This document shows positions 11,661 to 24,100 of a stretch of 64,000 nt of DNA, one piece after another. Source of the DNA: Atherinomorus stipes. Its lineage: Eukaryota > Chordata > Actinopteri > Atheriniformes > Atherinidae. The notes below the pieces were generated by a model. The model was not told the origin of the DNA. It searched no databases and saw only the letters and a program-made list of their open reading frames with translations. The DNA is taken from the NCBI GenBank assembly GCA_023101725.1, contig JALJCO010001047.1, forward strand, positions 248,001-312,000, given 5' to 3'. The position numbers and the translations under genes were made by a program. Position 1 is the first letter of the stretch, and every line of letters starts with the position of its first letter.

Positions 11661-11996
11661 GTGTAACGCACTGGTTCAGCGCTGTTGTAGAGAAGACGCT
11701 GCTCAAACCCAAGCGTAGCTGAAGCCAGCGAGACTTTAATCCCACTTATTCTGCTGGTTTGGCGTGCTGTTGAAAGCTGGTTCAACTGGGAGAAAACATC
11801 TTTAATGAAACGTGGCTGCAGATGAATTTTCAACACTCAGTAACAGGAGCCGCCGACTTTGTTCCCGAAGGATTGGTTAGTGCAGCAAACTCACAACAGA
11901 GGAGCTCTGAGCATGCAGAGTTCAGCTAATAAGGCTGTGAAAGAAAAGTTAAGATCTAACGTATCGATTTCACATAACCGGCCTGCAGCCATGCAT

Positions 11997-12030
<34 letters not shown>

Positions 12031-12578
12031 CGATTCATTTAAAGGTTTTTACCAAGGTTCCAGCTCCCTCTGCTGCTGTTTGATTAGGATATCGCTGCCT
12101 CATCATAATTTTCTGAAGGTCTAAATATACACAAACGGCAGCGTCTCCTGTGTACTTGTACTATTTCTGACCCACAATGCACTCAATCTACAGGTCTGCT
12201 GACAGGGACAAATTTACACATCATGTCCACTCTTAGATGACCCAGATGCTGCTCTGTCTTTCATGAACTCCCCCTGACTTCATGACTGACTCCTTCATAT
12301 CGCGGTAAAGGTGAACACTGTTTACCTGCAAACAAAACAAAACGACACACTGGGTTTTACTTAATAACTTTCTTTATAATGTTTGCAAAAGTAGAAACCA
12401 GTACTTGTGAAAGATTTAAGATCAAATCCACTATTGGAAAATGATCTGTGCATCATATTATAAGAATATTTCCTATAATATAAGGCAGAGAAGAATTACA
12501 AAGCTACTCTGTATTTTGTCCCAAACAGGCTCATTACAATCAGCTCAAATCCAGAAAACCAAAAACATCACAGCTGTA
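11661..12578. other. Intergenic stretch with (CA)n
   Basis: A dinucleotide (AC)n tract lies at about 11998-12028. No gene or clear mobile element is seen in the rest. Confidence 0.6.
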
Positions 12579-13270
12579 CAGTGGGTACGGAAATTATTCA
12601 GACCCCTTTAAACTTTTTACTCCTTGTTTCATTGCAGCCATTTGCAAAATAAAAAAAAAAAGTTAATTTTATTTCTCATTAATGTCACTCAGCACCCCAC
12701 TTTGATAGAAAAAAACAGAAATGTAGAAATTTTTGCAAATTTATTAAAAAAGAAAAACTGAAATATCACATGGTGATAAGTATTCAGACCCTTTTCAGTG
12801 ACTCATATTTAACTCATATTCTGTCCATTTCTTCTGATCCTCCTTGAGATGGTTCTACTCCTTCATTGGAGTCCAGCTGTGTTTAATTAAACTGATTGGA
12901 GGTGATTAGGAAAGACACACACCTGTCTATATAAGAGCTTCCAGCTCACAGTGCATGTCAGAGCAAATGAGGATCATGAGGTGGAAGGAACTGTCCAAGG
13001 AGCTCAGAGACAGAATTGTGGCGAGACACAGATCTGGACAAGGTTACAAAAGAGTTTCTGCAGCACTAAAGGTTCCTAAGAGCACGGTGGCCTCCATAGT
13101 CCTTACATGGAAGAAGTTTGGGACGACCAGAACTCTTCCTAGACCCGGCCGTCCAGCCAAACTGAGCAATGGTGGGAGAAGAGCCTTGGTGAGAGAGTAA
13201 AGAAGAAGCCAAAGATCACTGTGGCTGAGCTCCAGAGATGCAGTAGGGAGATGGAGAAAGTTCCACAAAG
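12579..13270 (+). pseudogene. Tc1/mariner-like element, 5' part, transposase truncated
   Basis: A terminal repeat starting cagtgggtacgg after a TA lies at 12577-12578. A second copy of tattcagaccc lies at about 12780, giving the IR/DR end structure known from fish Tc1-like elements. The frame from 12955 encodes the N-terminal helix-turn-helix region of a Tc1 transposase, with landmarks KELSKELRDRIV, GYKRVSAALKVPKSTV and PRPGRPAKLS. It stops at about 13198, and a related peptide (KPKITVAELQR) continues in another frame to about 13260. The DDE catalytic part and the right terminus are absent, so the copy is dead. Confidence 0.85.
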
Positions 13271-13439
13271 TCAGTATCACTGCAGCCTCCACCAGCAACA
13301 GTCAGGATTTGAACTTGACGGCTTTGCGCCACTGGTGACTCACACCACCGAGGACCCCTCACACTCTGCCAACTTCTTCTGGCGCTTTTATCTTTTTCAC
13401 TTTGGACCTTAGACTTGAAAATGTAACTGTTGAATCATA

Positions 13440-13505
13440 AGGTTCGATCTCAGGTCCCCCACATCACAGACCGTACACCTAACAGACTGAGCTGTTTCAC
13501 CAGGT
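13440..13505 (-). repeat. Possible tRNA-derived SINE head
   Basis: On the minus strand an A-box-like cagctcagtctg is followed by a B-box-like gatcgaacc (fits GWTCRANNC) about 40 nt later. No intact tRNA cloverleaf could be drawn by eye. It could be chance. Confidence 0.3.
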
Positions 13506-13847
13506 AGGAGACACATTCACACTGAAGACTTTCAGTTTTTACTCTAAATTTGTTCCTGCACCTTTTGTGACACTTTAACCATTCAGATATGAAAATGTTC
13601 AGCTAATTCTGGAGATGTCTGCTATATCTCATGGTATTTGTAGCTTTCACATTCTTTTAATTTTTTAGACTATTACTTTTAAATTATTTTTAAATGCAAC
13701 CATTTGATTGGATGAGTACTCTTGTGACTGCAAAGCTGGCCAATGGTGGCACAGCTGAAGGCAACGGGAGCAATCATGAAGCAAAGTAAAAGTTTGAGAG
13801 TTCTGCATGGTGCACCTGCTGGACTTGAACCCACCACCACAGAAGCT

Positions 13848-14905
13848 CAATAGGGGATTATCACGCTTACCGGAAGTTCCCGGCTTTTGGACACTTCCTC
13901 TTCCGGGCCATGTTAACGACAGCCGTTCCTGCTCTGTTATACTGTTTAAATCGGATAAACTACAAACATACTCAAGTTTTATTCCAGACCGAAGTGATAC
14001 TGGATCAAAAGCTGGATCAAAGCGATCGATTCGCCGCGGTGAAGGACCGAACTTTATAATAAAACACACGTTTGTTTGTCGCCGATGGGGCACAACACCG
14101 GCACTTCACAGCATGCTAGCATTAGCCAGCTAGCGTTTACTGACGTGCTTAACTTTGTGCGTCTTAAAACACACAAACATCTGAAAATCGGGTCTGTACT
14201 CCCCCCGTTTCCAGTGGAACAACTGGGGACTGCCAAGAAAGGAGACGCTTTCAGATGCTTGTGTGTTTTCAGCTGCACAACTTTAGCCACGTCATCAAGC
14301 TGGCTAATGCTTACAGGCTAACACGACTGTATAGTCTGCCGGCCACAAACAAACGTGTATCGTTTTATTATAAAGTTCGGTCCTTCACCGCGGCGAATCG
14401 GTCGTTTTAATCCACTTCTTCCTCAGCATCACTTCAGTCTGGAATGAAAACTTGGCATTGGCGTTTATCCGATTTACAAAGTTTAACAGAGTAGTAGCTG
14501 GTGGACTACTGTTAGCAGGTTAGCATTAGCCAGCTTGATGACGTGCCTAACTTTGTGCGGCTGAAAACACACAAGCATCTGAAAGCGTCTCCTTTCTTGG
14601 CAGTCCCCAGTTGTTCCACTGGAAACGGGAGGGGGGGGGGGACCCGGTGTTGTGCCCTACCGGCTGCAAACAAACATGCTACGTTGTTTTATTTTAAAGT
14701 TCGGCCCTTCACTCTGGAGAATCGCTTTGATCCACTTCCTCCTTAGTATCACTTCAGTCTGGAATCCGTGAAAATTTCAGTAGGGTTGGCGTTTATTCAC
14801 GTTATCTACGAAGTAAAGCAGGGAAATTGAACTAAACCGGAAGTTAGCTGTCTAACTGTTTAAAACCGGAAGTTCGGAACACGGAAGCGTGATAATCCCC
14901 TATTG
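13848..14905. mobile_element. 1.06-kb terminal-inverted-repeat element
   Basis: It starts caataggggattatcacgc and ends with the exact inverse gcgtgataatcccctattg; the perfect match spans 21 bp. Subterminal blocks repeat the idea (ttaccggaagttcc near the left, ggaagttcgg near the right). The interior has several inverted copies of a block containing aaaacacacaa-catctgaaa and gctagcattagccag, so it can fold extensively. ORFs here are by-products of those repeats. There is no transposase and the superfamily is unknown. Confidence 0.8.
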
Positions 14906-16185
14906 CTGCATGATGGGGTCTGGAACGCTTTTGGCTGCAGATTTTCATCTTGGCCTGAAGGGGGCCAGAAGATGTCCAGCAAAATGTATATGAAGTCACA
15001 AAATGCTGAATAAGTTAAAAAGTGTAGAAGTTAGAGACGTGAAAAGACATAGCACGCATCTGCAGAACACAACAAACATTTTCATAGCAGAATGGCCGGA
15101 GCGGCATAAACGGTGCAGGAGGAGTAGGGTGCCAAAGGTCGCAGCAGGAGGACCACAGCACTGCGAATGCGAAAGCAAAAAGCCGCAGATGTGGTCATGA
15201 CACCATGCAGGCTGATTGCTGCTCCTCATCCATCATGCAGACGGAACGTCACGCAGCGGGGGTTGATGTCACCCAAAGTGGTCGTATTACTTTGTTACAC
15301 ATTCTGCCCCCCCCTCTCTCTTTTTGAAGTGCATCTCCATAACAGCCACAGCATAAAGTTTTCCTGGAGGCAGAGCAGGCATGCTGTCCCTCCCCCATGA
15401 CTCCTTCACCCCGCCCTCGTGTCAAAGTTAACCCTAACCAGCGGTGGAGAGGCCCAGTCGGTGGCTGTTGGCTGAAGTTGGGAGTTGGCCTGTGGTGAGT
15501 CGTCCTTCCGGAGCGACAGCTACAACTGAACAGGATATCTTACTTATTTGCAGCTGGCAGCCGTCCATTTTAAACTCACAACACAACCGGGGACACGCAC
15601 ACTGGCAGGGATCTCTTTGAAACTACGGGAGAAACAGCAGAAGGAATGTTTCATGCTGCTTGTGCAAACACTGGTGGACGAGTTCTCCGATTATTTCACT
15701 TGTTAATGAAGAGTTAATCATGATAAAGGAAAAGAAATTTAAAGACTTGATGAGGACATTCTTTAATCTTGGCTTCAGCTTTTTTGTGCTGAAACATCCT
15801 GGGAATTCATGTGTGTGATCGCACCCATCGAAAGGTCTAAATGAAGATCTATGGTGGCCCGGGTGGACCAGATGCAGAGGTGGATGATGGATTAGCGAAG
15901 ATCAGCGTTGCTCTGTCTGGCTGTTTCCTGTGAGGAGAAGCAGATTTATCTGCTGTCCTACATTCACCGGCCACCCAGGGACCGCTTAGAGAAAAGAGGA
16001 GAGGCCGATACCTGACGTGTAAATATCCTCAGAAAGGATTTTCTCTGAAAGAAGACGTGTTTTCTCTTTATGTTACATGAGAGATTAAACGAGCTCAAAT
16101 GTGCACAGCTGCTAAAGCTGGAAAAAGTTAATTCTCTCAAAAAAGACTGAATTTTAGAACATGGACACTGGAGACATCACAGTCA
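14906..16185. other. Intergenic stretch, no gene seen
   Basis: Mixed-composition single-copy-looking DNA with only short ORFs. I see no transposon ends or exon-like peptides. Confidence 0.5.
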
Positions 16186-16555
16186 CACTGCAAAAAACTC
16201 AAATCTTAGCAAGTAAATTTGTCTAATTTCTAAAATATCTCATCACACTCAATAAAAGACAAAATTACTTAAAGAGAAGCATTTCCCCTGGTGTTGTTGT
16301 TTTTTTGGGTTTTTTTGCTCATCACAAGCAAAAAAAATCTTGGCCACTGTTAAAACAAGCAAAAAAAAAAGAGAGATTTTTTGGCTTTGAAGCAAAAAGC
16401 AAAAATAAAACTGCCAATGGTATAAGCCAAATTTTCTTGATAAGATTTCTTGAAATAAGATGCATTGCCTTAAAACAAGATTTTATATCTGACTGAAATG
16501 TTTCTTGACTAGAAATTGAACAAATATACTTGCTAAGATTTGAGTTTTTGCAGTT
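16186..16555. mobile_element. 370-bp MITE with inverted ends
   Basis: The left end (cactgcaaaaaactcaaatc, then ttagcaagta) is mirrored at the right end (acttgctaagatttgagttt, then ttgcagt). The interior is AT-rich with repeated aaaacaag motifs on both strands. This end pattern is common in teleost genomes. No coding capacity. Confidence 0.8.
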
Positions 16556-17339
16556 TGTGGCCGCAGTCTAAGATCAGTACACCCAGATTCAGATTCAGAC
16601 AACTTTATTTATCTGCTAGGGGCAATTCTGTCTTCAGACATTGGTTGCATGAAGGACAAAATTCCACACACATGCACATAATTACACACCGTATACGATC
16701 TGTCAATGTGCTGAACGGAGCAGAGGCTGAGGATCAGCTGTTTCACCATCAGCAGCAAAGTGACCAGATAGATAAACAAAAATGAAACTTTAAAAACATC
16801 ATAAAAAACAATCCTATCTAAACACTGTCACTGGCTTTGAAAGGATTTTCTTTTTCTTCAACCTGTTCCTTATTTCTAGGAGTTTATACGTGCATTTAGG
16901 GCACGGTCTCATGGGTTTCCTCAAACAAACTAGACTTGAACGATCTGGATTCTGGCAGCAGGGGTCCGACAACTCTGCGCGGTCTCATGGTTGTTTTCTG
17001 AAACGTTTTGAGCACGAAACCGTCGTCATCACGCCATGACGCAAAGACGGCAAAACTCCAGTCCAGCTGGTGGCGTCACCACCTGTCAGAGCGCGATGTC
17101 TGTCACGAATAGACAATCAAACTTTCTTCCCTCCGTTCTGTTCTGACAACTGTTCCAGACTTTTGGCGCGGCCGTATGGTGCAAAAAATACGGATCTAAT
17201 CCCTTTTTTCTGGACTTGAGAACGTTTTAATCGTGACAAAAGTGTCCATGTGACCTTTACTCACCAGTAAAATTTCTGTATCACTTTGACTCCTTCTGAG
17301 AATATTTAGATTAAGCCGCCCTCCAGTGTACATCCACAT

Positions 17340-17880
17340 AATGCGGGGGTGACCAAGTCCAGCCCTCCAGAGCTACCATCCTGCGCATTTTGGTTGCATC
17401 CCTTCTCCAACACACCTGAATCAAATGAATGTCTCGTCACCAGCCTCTGCAGAACTGGATGACGTGTACATGAGGTAATTAGCCATTTGATTTAGGTGTG
17501 TTGGGGAGGATATTTTCTAAAAAAAAATTGCAGGATAGTAGCTCTCAAGGGTCAGACTTACCCCCCTGATATAATAGGAGAGACGGGGCAGCCTCACTGT
17601 AACAAATTGTCACAATTGTTGTATATCTACAGTAAGATTCTGGCAGGGTTGCCAGAATCATATCCAGTACTCCTACTGTAATCAACTTTACAGTATGTAA
17701 CTGTCTTAAAAGAACCCTTTTGATTACAGAACATTGCTGTTTTTACCAGATTAACAGTAGACTACTGGCAGCTGGGTTGTCAGTATATTACAGTTTTTCT
17801 ACAGTATCAACACCGTTTCATCCACATACAGTTTACTACTGTAAATCTTAATATTTATTGCAAATTGGTACTATGTAGCA
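17340..17880. repeat. Dispersed teleost repeats (palindromic 'cagccctccag' block and 'actgtaa' block)
   Basis: From about 17350 to 17520 there is a hairpin-like block that reads ccagccctccagagctacc and continues through caacacacctgaatcaaatg with its inverse. From about 17595 to 17870 repeated tactgtaa/ttacagta motifs resemble the element at 31.8-32.3 kb. No gene. Confidence 0.5.
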
Positions 17881-17989
17881 GATGTATATAGATGCAGATA
17901 TATAAAAGAATTTACTTATTGATTTGTTTTCTTACTGGGATCCCGATAGCACCTTCCGTTGATCATTTTAAATCACTGCTTAAAACTCA

Positions 17990-18200
17990 TTTGTTTTCAC
18001 TGGCTTTCCACCCAGTTTGAGAGTGTCACATCTATATTTATATTTTTGATATTTTTGTATCTTTGGTTTTATCTGTTAATATGATTGTGTTTTTATTGTT
18101 TTTTTTTTTATTTCTGATTTATTCTTTTATTCTGTACAGCACTTTGGTCAACTGAGGTTGTTTTAAAATGTGCTCATAAATAAAAGTGACTTGACTTGAT
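17990..18200 (+). repeat. LINE 3' tail fragment
   Basis: A truncated 3' end of a teleost LINE. It shows ttaaaactcatttg, the phrase tgtacagcactttggtcaac, and a terminal ataaataaaagtgacttgact. The same tail style follows the LINE fragment at 59.6-60.1 kb. Confidence 0.6.
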
Positions 18201-18269
18201 CAAGACGAACCAGAACGTGATCTGAATGATCGGTGATATACTCCGCTTTCTGGACCTGCCTGCTTTATA

Positions 18270-20265
18270 GTGACTTTACTCACTGTCCACTTTATCAGGT
18301 CCACCTTCTAGTACTGGGTTGGACCCTTTTCTCCAGAACTGCCTTAAGTCTTCCTCATTTATCAGAGATTTTGCTCCATGTTGACATGAGAGCATCAAAC
18401 AGTTGCTGCAGATTTATGATGAGAATCTGCCGTTCCACCGCATCCCAAAGCTGCTTTGTTGGACTGAGCTCTGGTGACTGTGGAGGCCGTTGGAGGACAG
18501 TGAACTCATTGGCCCTCATTCATCAAACGATCGTATGACGAAAATCTGTGCGTACGACCATTTCCACGCAAGACTCGGCATTTATCAATTTGGACGTAAG
18601 CGTAGGATACGATCAAATCTCACGACAGCTCTGAGTTCGTGTACGCAAGTTTGAGTCAGTGAGGGTTTGCAGCGCAGACTGACTCAAACCGCAAACTGTC
18701 ATTTATTAAGTATTCGCATATCAGCACTCAGAATGAACCCATTTGCAAAGAAAAAGAAAAAAAAGGGAATATAGACTGTATTCCCAAAATTAGAAAAATA
18801 GCTGTGACTGAATTTAATTCCTCCATTTATCTCAACAAATTATTAAAGTCATCAACATATAGTTATAGGAGACAAGTGCTTTGCAGTCTTCGTGCATCTC
18901 ATCACCCCGCTGGTAAAACTGCCACATAGGAGCGGAGGTAGGCATCAGTACGCACACGCGCAGGTGGAGCGCTGCTTCGGGCTGCAGGAGGGCAGGTGGG
19001 TGTCGGACCAGCGGGATGAAACGCTGCTTTAGACTCGGAGAAAATCTACAATACACTCCTGTGCAGTGCTGCAACTCGCTCGGACAGCTGGAGAGTTTTG
19101 ATGCAGCGGTCAGAGGAGAAGATGCGCCGGGAGCCGCCCTGCAGCCCCCACTGGGCTATACGGAGGAGACAGCAGCTGATCCGTCATTTCTCATAAGTAA
19201 TCTATACCTTAAAGTTGCTGGTGCCGGTGAAACATTTTTAGGTGGCGAGTTTCATATTGGACCACTTTTTCTTGACCCATTGGCAAAAGAATTGTGACGC
19301 TGCCATCGGATGTGGGCTGTTATTAAATTCATAACTAATAAAACGAATAAACCATATAATCCAGGCCTAGATTGAGACTTTTATTAATATCTCAGCCGGT
19401 CGTTCACATCGGTGAGGCTGACTGATCCTCTTCCGTGCAACGTTTTTGTGCACGTCTCTGACTTCGGTTTTTAAGCTGTCAAACACCTCTTTAATCTTTC
19501 CCACCTCACAAATGAGGAATTCTGTCTTGATCCCCCCCCCCCAAAAGTTTCTTTTCTGGCAGAATCTCTCCTCTTCATGGTTCAACCTTGCTGGGCATTT
19601 TTGAGGGCGTAACTGTGGGCGTGACATTTAGATGACGATGGATTTCAGCCGTGATATTTATCAAGACTCTTTTGTTCGTACGACGAGATTGGTCCAATAC
19701 GAACGTTTTAATAAATCACACGTGGGTCCAATCCTACGATTCTTTTTACGATCAGATGTGCGGTCATTTCTACGCTGGTTTGATAAATGAGGGCGACTGT
19801 GTTGGAGATGTGATCTTTGTGACATGGTGCGTTATCCTGGTGGAAGCAGCATCAGAAGATGCTCCACTGTGGTCATAAAGGGATGGACATGGTCAGCAAC
19901 AATACTCAGGTAGGCTGTGCTGGTTAAACCGACACGATGGTACTAAGAAAACCTCCCCCACCACCATTACACCAGCAGCAGTCTGAAGCCTTGATCCAAG
20001 GCAGGATGGATCCATGTTCGTGATGCTTCCAGCAGATTCTGATCCTAGCATCTGAATGTGGAGCTGAAATGGAGACTCATCAGACCAGCAACGTTTCTCC
20101 ATCATTATTGTCCAGTTCTGGTGAGTCTGTGTGAATTGTAGCCTCAGTTTCCTGTTCTTAGCTGACAGGAGTGGCACCTGGTCTGGTCTTCTGCTGCTGG
20201 AGCTCATCTGCTTCAAGGTTGGACATGTTGCGTGTTTAGAGATGCTATTCTGCATATCTAAGATG
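18270..20265. repeat. Dispersed repeat split by a Harbinger-like insertion
   Basis: The flanks 18270-18510 and 19795-20260 read as one repeat (tttatcaggtccaccttcta ... gacatggtgcgttatcctgg ... catggtcagcaacaatactc). A related inverted fragment lies at about 38460-38825, containing accaagaattgagg and gtggacctgatag. The insertion is listed separately. Confidence 0.6.
18512..19794. mobile_element. PIF/Harbinger-like element remnant
   Basis: The ends are gccctcattcatcaaac and the inverse gtttgataaatgagggc, one mismatch apart. Longer subterminal sequences with tacgatc and cgtacgac motifs are also inverted. Inside, on the plus strand from about 18948, a broken frame reads AHAQVERCFGLQEGRW. A shifted frame from about 19016 then contains LGENLQYTPVQCC. 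This resembles the C-terminal end of Harbinger transposases (VER-FG-LK-RW, then LQY-P-KVC). Stops and frameshifts make it inactive. The expected 3-bp target duplication is not clear. Confidence 0.7.
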
Positions 20266-20328
20266 ATTTTTTCTTGAAAACTTTTGTGTGTGTGTGATAG
20301 AAATTTGGGGCAATGGGATGCCCTAGTC

Positions 20329-21154
20329 CAGGGGTGTCAAACATAAGGCCCGGGGGCCAAAACCGGCCCGCCAGAGGGTCCAGTCTGGCCCGCGAGGTGA
20401 ATCATTAAATATCACATTTAAAACAATAAAACAAATTCTAGTTTTTAGTTGGTCCGCCAGAGCTTGGAATCTTTTTAAATGTTTAAATATGAAGTATTTC
20501 AACATTACTTTATAGATCTGACCTCATAGCTTATGTTATGAGCTCAGTATTACTTCACACACGTGGAAATCTTATTTCTCTTAAAAAGTCCCAAATCATG
20601 ATGTGAAATATTGTTCCACATACCTGCCATTCAATATTACAGTAAGTGATTTTGTACATCCAGTGTGATCTGTAAGTTACAACAAACATGTAGTGTCGTA
20701 TTTGAATGAGTTGATCATAATGATAATAATAAAAGTAAAAATATAAATACACATATATTAAAAATATTTAATATTTGGGAAATTTTGTCAGAAAATTAAT
20801 GTTATAAATTCAGATTTATCTGATTTTATAATAAAATGTATATAAATATTTTGCTATATAAAAATATATAATGAAATGTTGACTGAAATTAATCAAATGA
20901 ATAAATTAAATAAAATATAATCAAATGAGGCAAAATAATGTTGGAACCAATTATGTTTCTCAATAAATTTCATGTTAATTTTTTCTAAAAGGAAAGTCCA
21001 TTACATATAAACATCTTGACAATGTGCTAAAATAAAGGGAAACATTTGAAGTTATTGTTATATTTACGTTATAGTGTAACGTCCCAGTCCGGCCCACTTG
21101 AGATCAAATCGTACCGTTTGTGGCCCCTGAACTAAAATGAGTTTGACACCTCTG
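20329..21154. mobile_element. hAT-like non-autonomous element with perfect 8-bp target duplication
   Basis: It starts caggggtgtcaaac and ends gtttgacacctctg. It is flanked on both sides by the identical octamer ccctagtc (20321-20328 and 21155-21162). Subterminal blocks contain ggcccg/cggccc repeats and the interior is AT-rich. An 8-bp duplication and CAGNG-type ends fit the hAT superfamily. No transposase is present. Confidence 0.92.
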
Positions 21155-21162
21155 CCCTAGTC

Positions 21163-24100
21163 CCTCCAGCTAGAAGTCTGCATTAGGACTGGGATCCGCC
21201 ACATCGTCTGGTAGCTGATGCAGTTCTTTCAAGAAAGTTCTTTGTATGAAGGTCAGAGAGTAAATTAACGTCCTAAAGCAGAGGTGTCAAACTCATTAAA
21301 CCAGATTTAACTGAAGATTTAATGCAAATGTAAGATGATTACGACCACCTGCTCAGTTCATGCTAAATGTTTTTTTTTGTTTTTAATTAAAGTCCACAAA
21401 CAGCTTGTTGTTGCTTCACTGAAATGTGCGTTACAGACTTTGAGACTTCTCTTTTTTGCAGCTTTAACGATTAACGTTCAGGAACTGAGTGAGTATAACG
21501 TTACATGATGTTTTATAGCCAGTTTACCATGTGCCTACCTTTTTTATTGGGATGTGTTCAGAAAGCTAACAAGACTTTTATTGCTTTCTAATCGAGGCTT
21601 CATGCTAGTACTATGCCACATTTTGTTGCTATAAATAGCAGCCAGTTTGTAAGATGATTCACAATTGACGGCTGCAATGGGATCAGGATCAGGAATCCCA
21701 ATGAGGGAGTGATTAAGAAAACAGTCCAGTGCAGAAACCTGCCTCGTGCCTCCAGGCTAACACCCAACAGAGAGAGGACGCTTCTCGTGTTTTGTTCCAG
21801 CGTACTCCAACATGCAAGTTACACATGTATGCAGTATTCATGACAATGCATTCTTGTGTTTTTGTCCTGCACTCTCTATTTTACATATATGAACACATGA
21901 ACATTGGAGGCATAAACTAAGGTTTAGAATAATATGAAAAAGTTTTATTTGTGAATTTAGTTGCTTCTGGCTGCTAAAAAGTGTATTTTCCACACCAGAG
22001 AAGCTCGCTTTATAATATTATTGTGACTATAATTTATTAAATAAATTCCAAATACCTTCCAAAAAAAACTTGCAGATGTGACGTGATGACTCGCCTACTC
22101 TTTTTACAAAACATAACTCCAAGATTAGAGTGTCTCATGGGATGACATTCTGTGTTCAGTTGCAAAAGCCCATGCTGGTATGTTGGTTGAACTCCATCAA
22201 TACATACCACATTCCAGTCTTAATCCTTAGAGCCCAAGCAGCACGGATCCATGCCACAGCAGACGATGCATGAAATCTGTGGCTATACAAGGAAAATAAT
22301 TCCTTATATTCTACCTGTTCTCTAAATATAATCAGCAAATATAATCATTGACTGCTGTTTTTGGACACAACTTTCTCTTTTTTTTTTCCATGTAGATGGA
22401 TCCAGGTGTTCATACAGGAGTTAAGTCTGTTTATCTTTTAGAAAAAAAAAAATTCAACTTTGAGAGAGAAAAAAAATGAGTATATGGAGGTTTAGGGTCG
22501 GTTTACCGCCCCCCCCTTTTTTTGTTTTGATATACAGTCGTCTAAATTCACTAATTCAAATGACAAGAAACTGAAGACACTAATAATGAATAAAAATTGA
22601 CAAAATTATAATTTTGTGAAATAATTTAAAATGCTTGTGCATTGAATTGGCACTCTGAATTAATCAGGATTATTTTTTAATGCATTAATTTGCAGTGTAA
22701 TTAATTAATCTAATTAATGCGTTAAACTCGCAGCCCTACTAAAAATCTGAAATCTTTTTAGATTTTTTTTGCCATGAGTTAATAAAGGCTTTTAATAATT
22801 GAATAATTCTCCAGAGTGCTTTTGATTTATTTTTGTTGGGCCCTTGCAAAACGAGATTTTTTCTTTTTTTTTCCACTTCAGAGTAAGGAATCCCACACCC
22901 AGTTAACCTTAGTTCAAATGAAGCAATCTGTAAGTGGTTCACTTATTTAGATAGGCCATTTAAATACAAAATATTCTCTTTTTTTTTTTTTACACAATTT
23001 ACTTTTCTGCATCAATAACTAATTTTCTTTAATTGTTTTTGTTTCTTTTTTCCTTTCTTTTCTTTTCTGAAAAACCCCACCATCTTATCAGCAAGTGTTG
23101 CAGCTTGCAGTGTTGAACACTTCAGAGGTTGTCATTCTTGCGTTAACGTTAGCATTAGCTGTAGCTAGCGCTCCATCCAGACCTAAGTGCTGCCATGTTA
23201 CCTCTGTTTACTAACCCGTATTTGATAAATTGGATTGTTTTTCTGCAGTATTTTTGCCTCTAAGTGGCAGTTTGGGACCATTTTTGTCCGCATTATTTTG
23301 TTTTAAATACTTCATAATTTTCATTACAGGCTAGCAGCTAGCTGAGTGTCTTCTTCTGCTTATGGGAGTTATAACCTCATGTTGTGTCTCATGTTGCACA
23401 CTGCAAAGTACGGATTTGTCGGCTACATACGTCACAGCAGCGCGTCAAGTACTGTCTCATGTCCCCGCATCCATAAACCTGCACTCCGTTTGGACTTAAA
23501 CCTCCCCTATCCCAGAATTTGTTGCGCAGAATGGGAGGGAATAAGCAGCAGAGCTACGAGTGTAATATTTGGACATATTTGTGGATTTTTAAGCATTAAA
23601 TGAAGTGTTTACCCATTAGAAACAACACAGTCCCCTGGTAAATTTAAAAATATGCAGACATATTTAAAAATGAAATGAAATGAAAAATACTTTATTCATC
23701 CCAGAAGGGAAATTCAGTATTGTAAAAGCTCACTTTTTTTTTTTTTTTTTTTAAAAATAAACCAAAAAGTCCGTCAGTCTTGTTCTTTAGGGTGATGCTT
23801 CTGGCAGGAAAGAATTTCTGTATCTCTCCGTCCTACAGCGAACTTGACGCAGCCTCCCACTGAACACACTCTGTTGATTCTTCACCGTGTTGTGGAGAGG
23901 ATGGGAAGTGTTCTCCATCATCTTCATCAGCTTGTGCAGCAATCTTTTTTGAAAAAAAAAGAGAGTTTTGCCTCAGAAAATGCATTTATTTGACATGAGT
24001 CAGGTGTCAATGAGCAGTTAATGGGGTGTTAATGTTTAGGTAACGACAGATAAATGAAAAGGAATAAAATGTCCGGTTTCATTTAGTTTGCACAACGTAT

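Noticed and set aside
14054..14746. Several ORFs sharing VRLKTHKHLK
   Set aside because: They come from inverted copies of one repeat block inside the 13848-14905 element, read on both strands.
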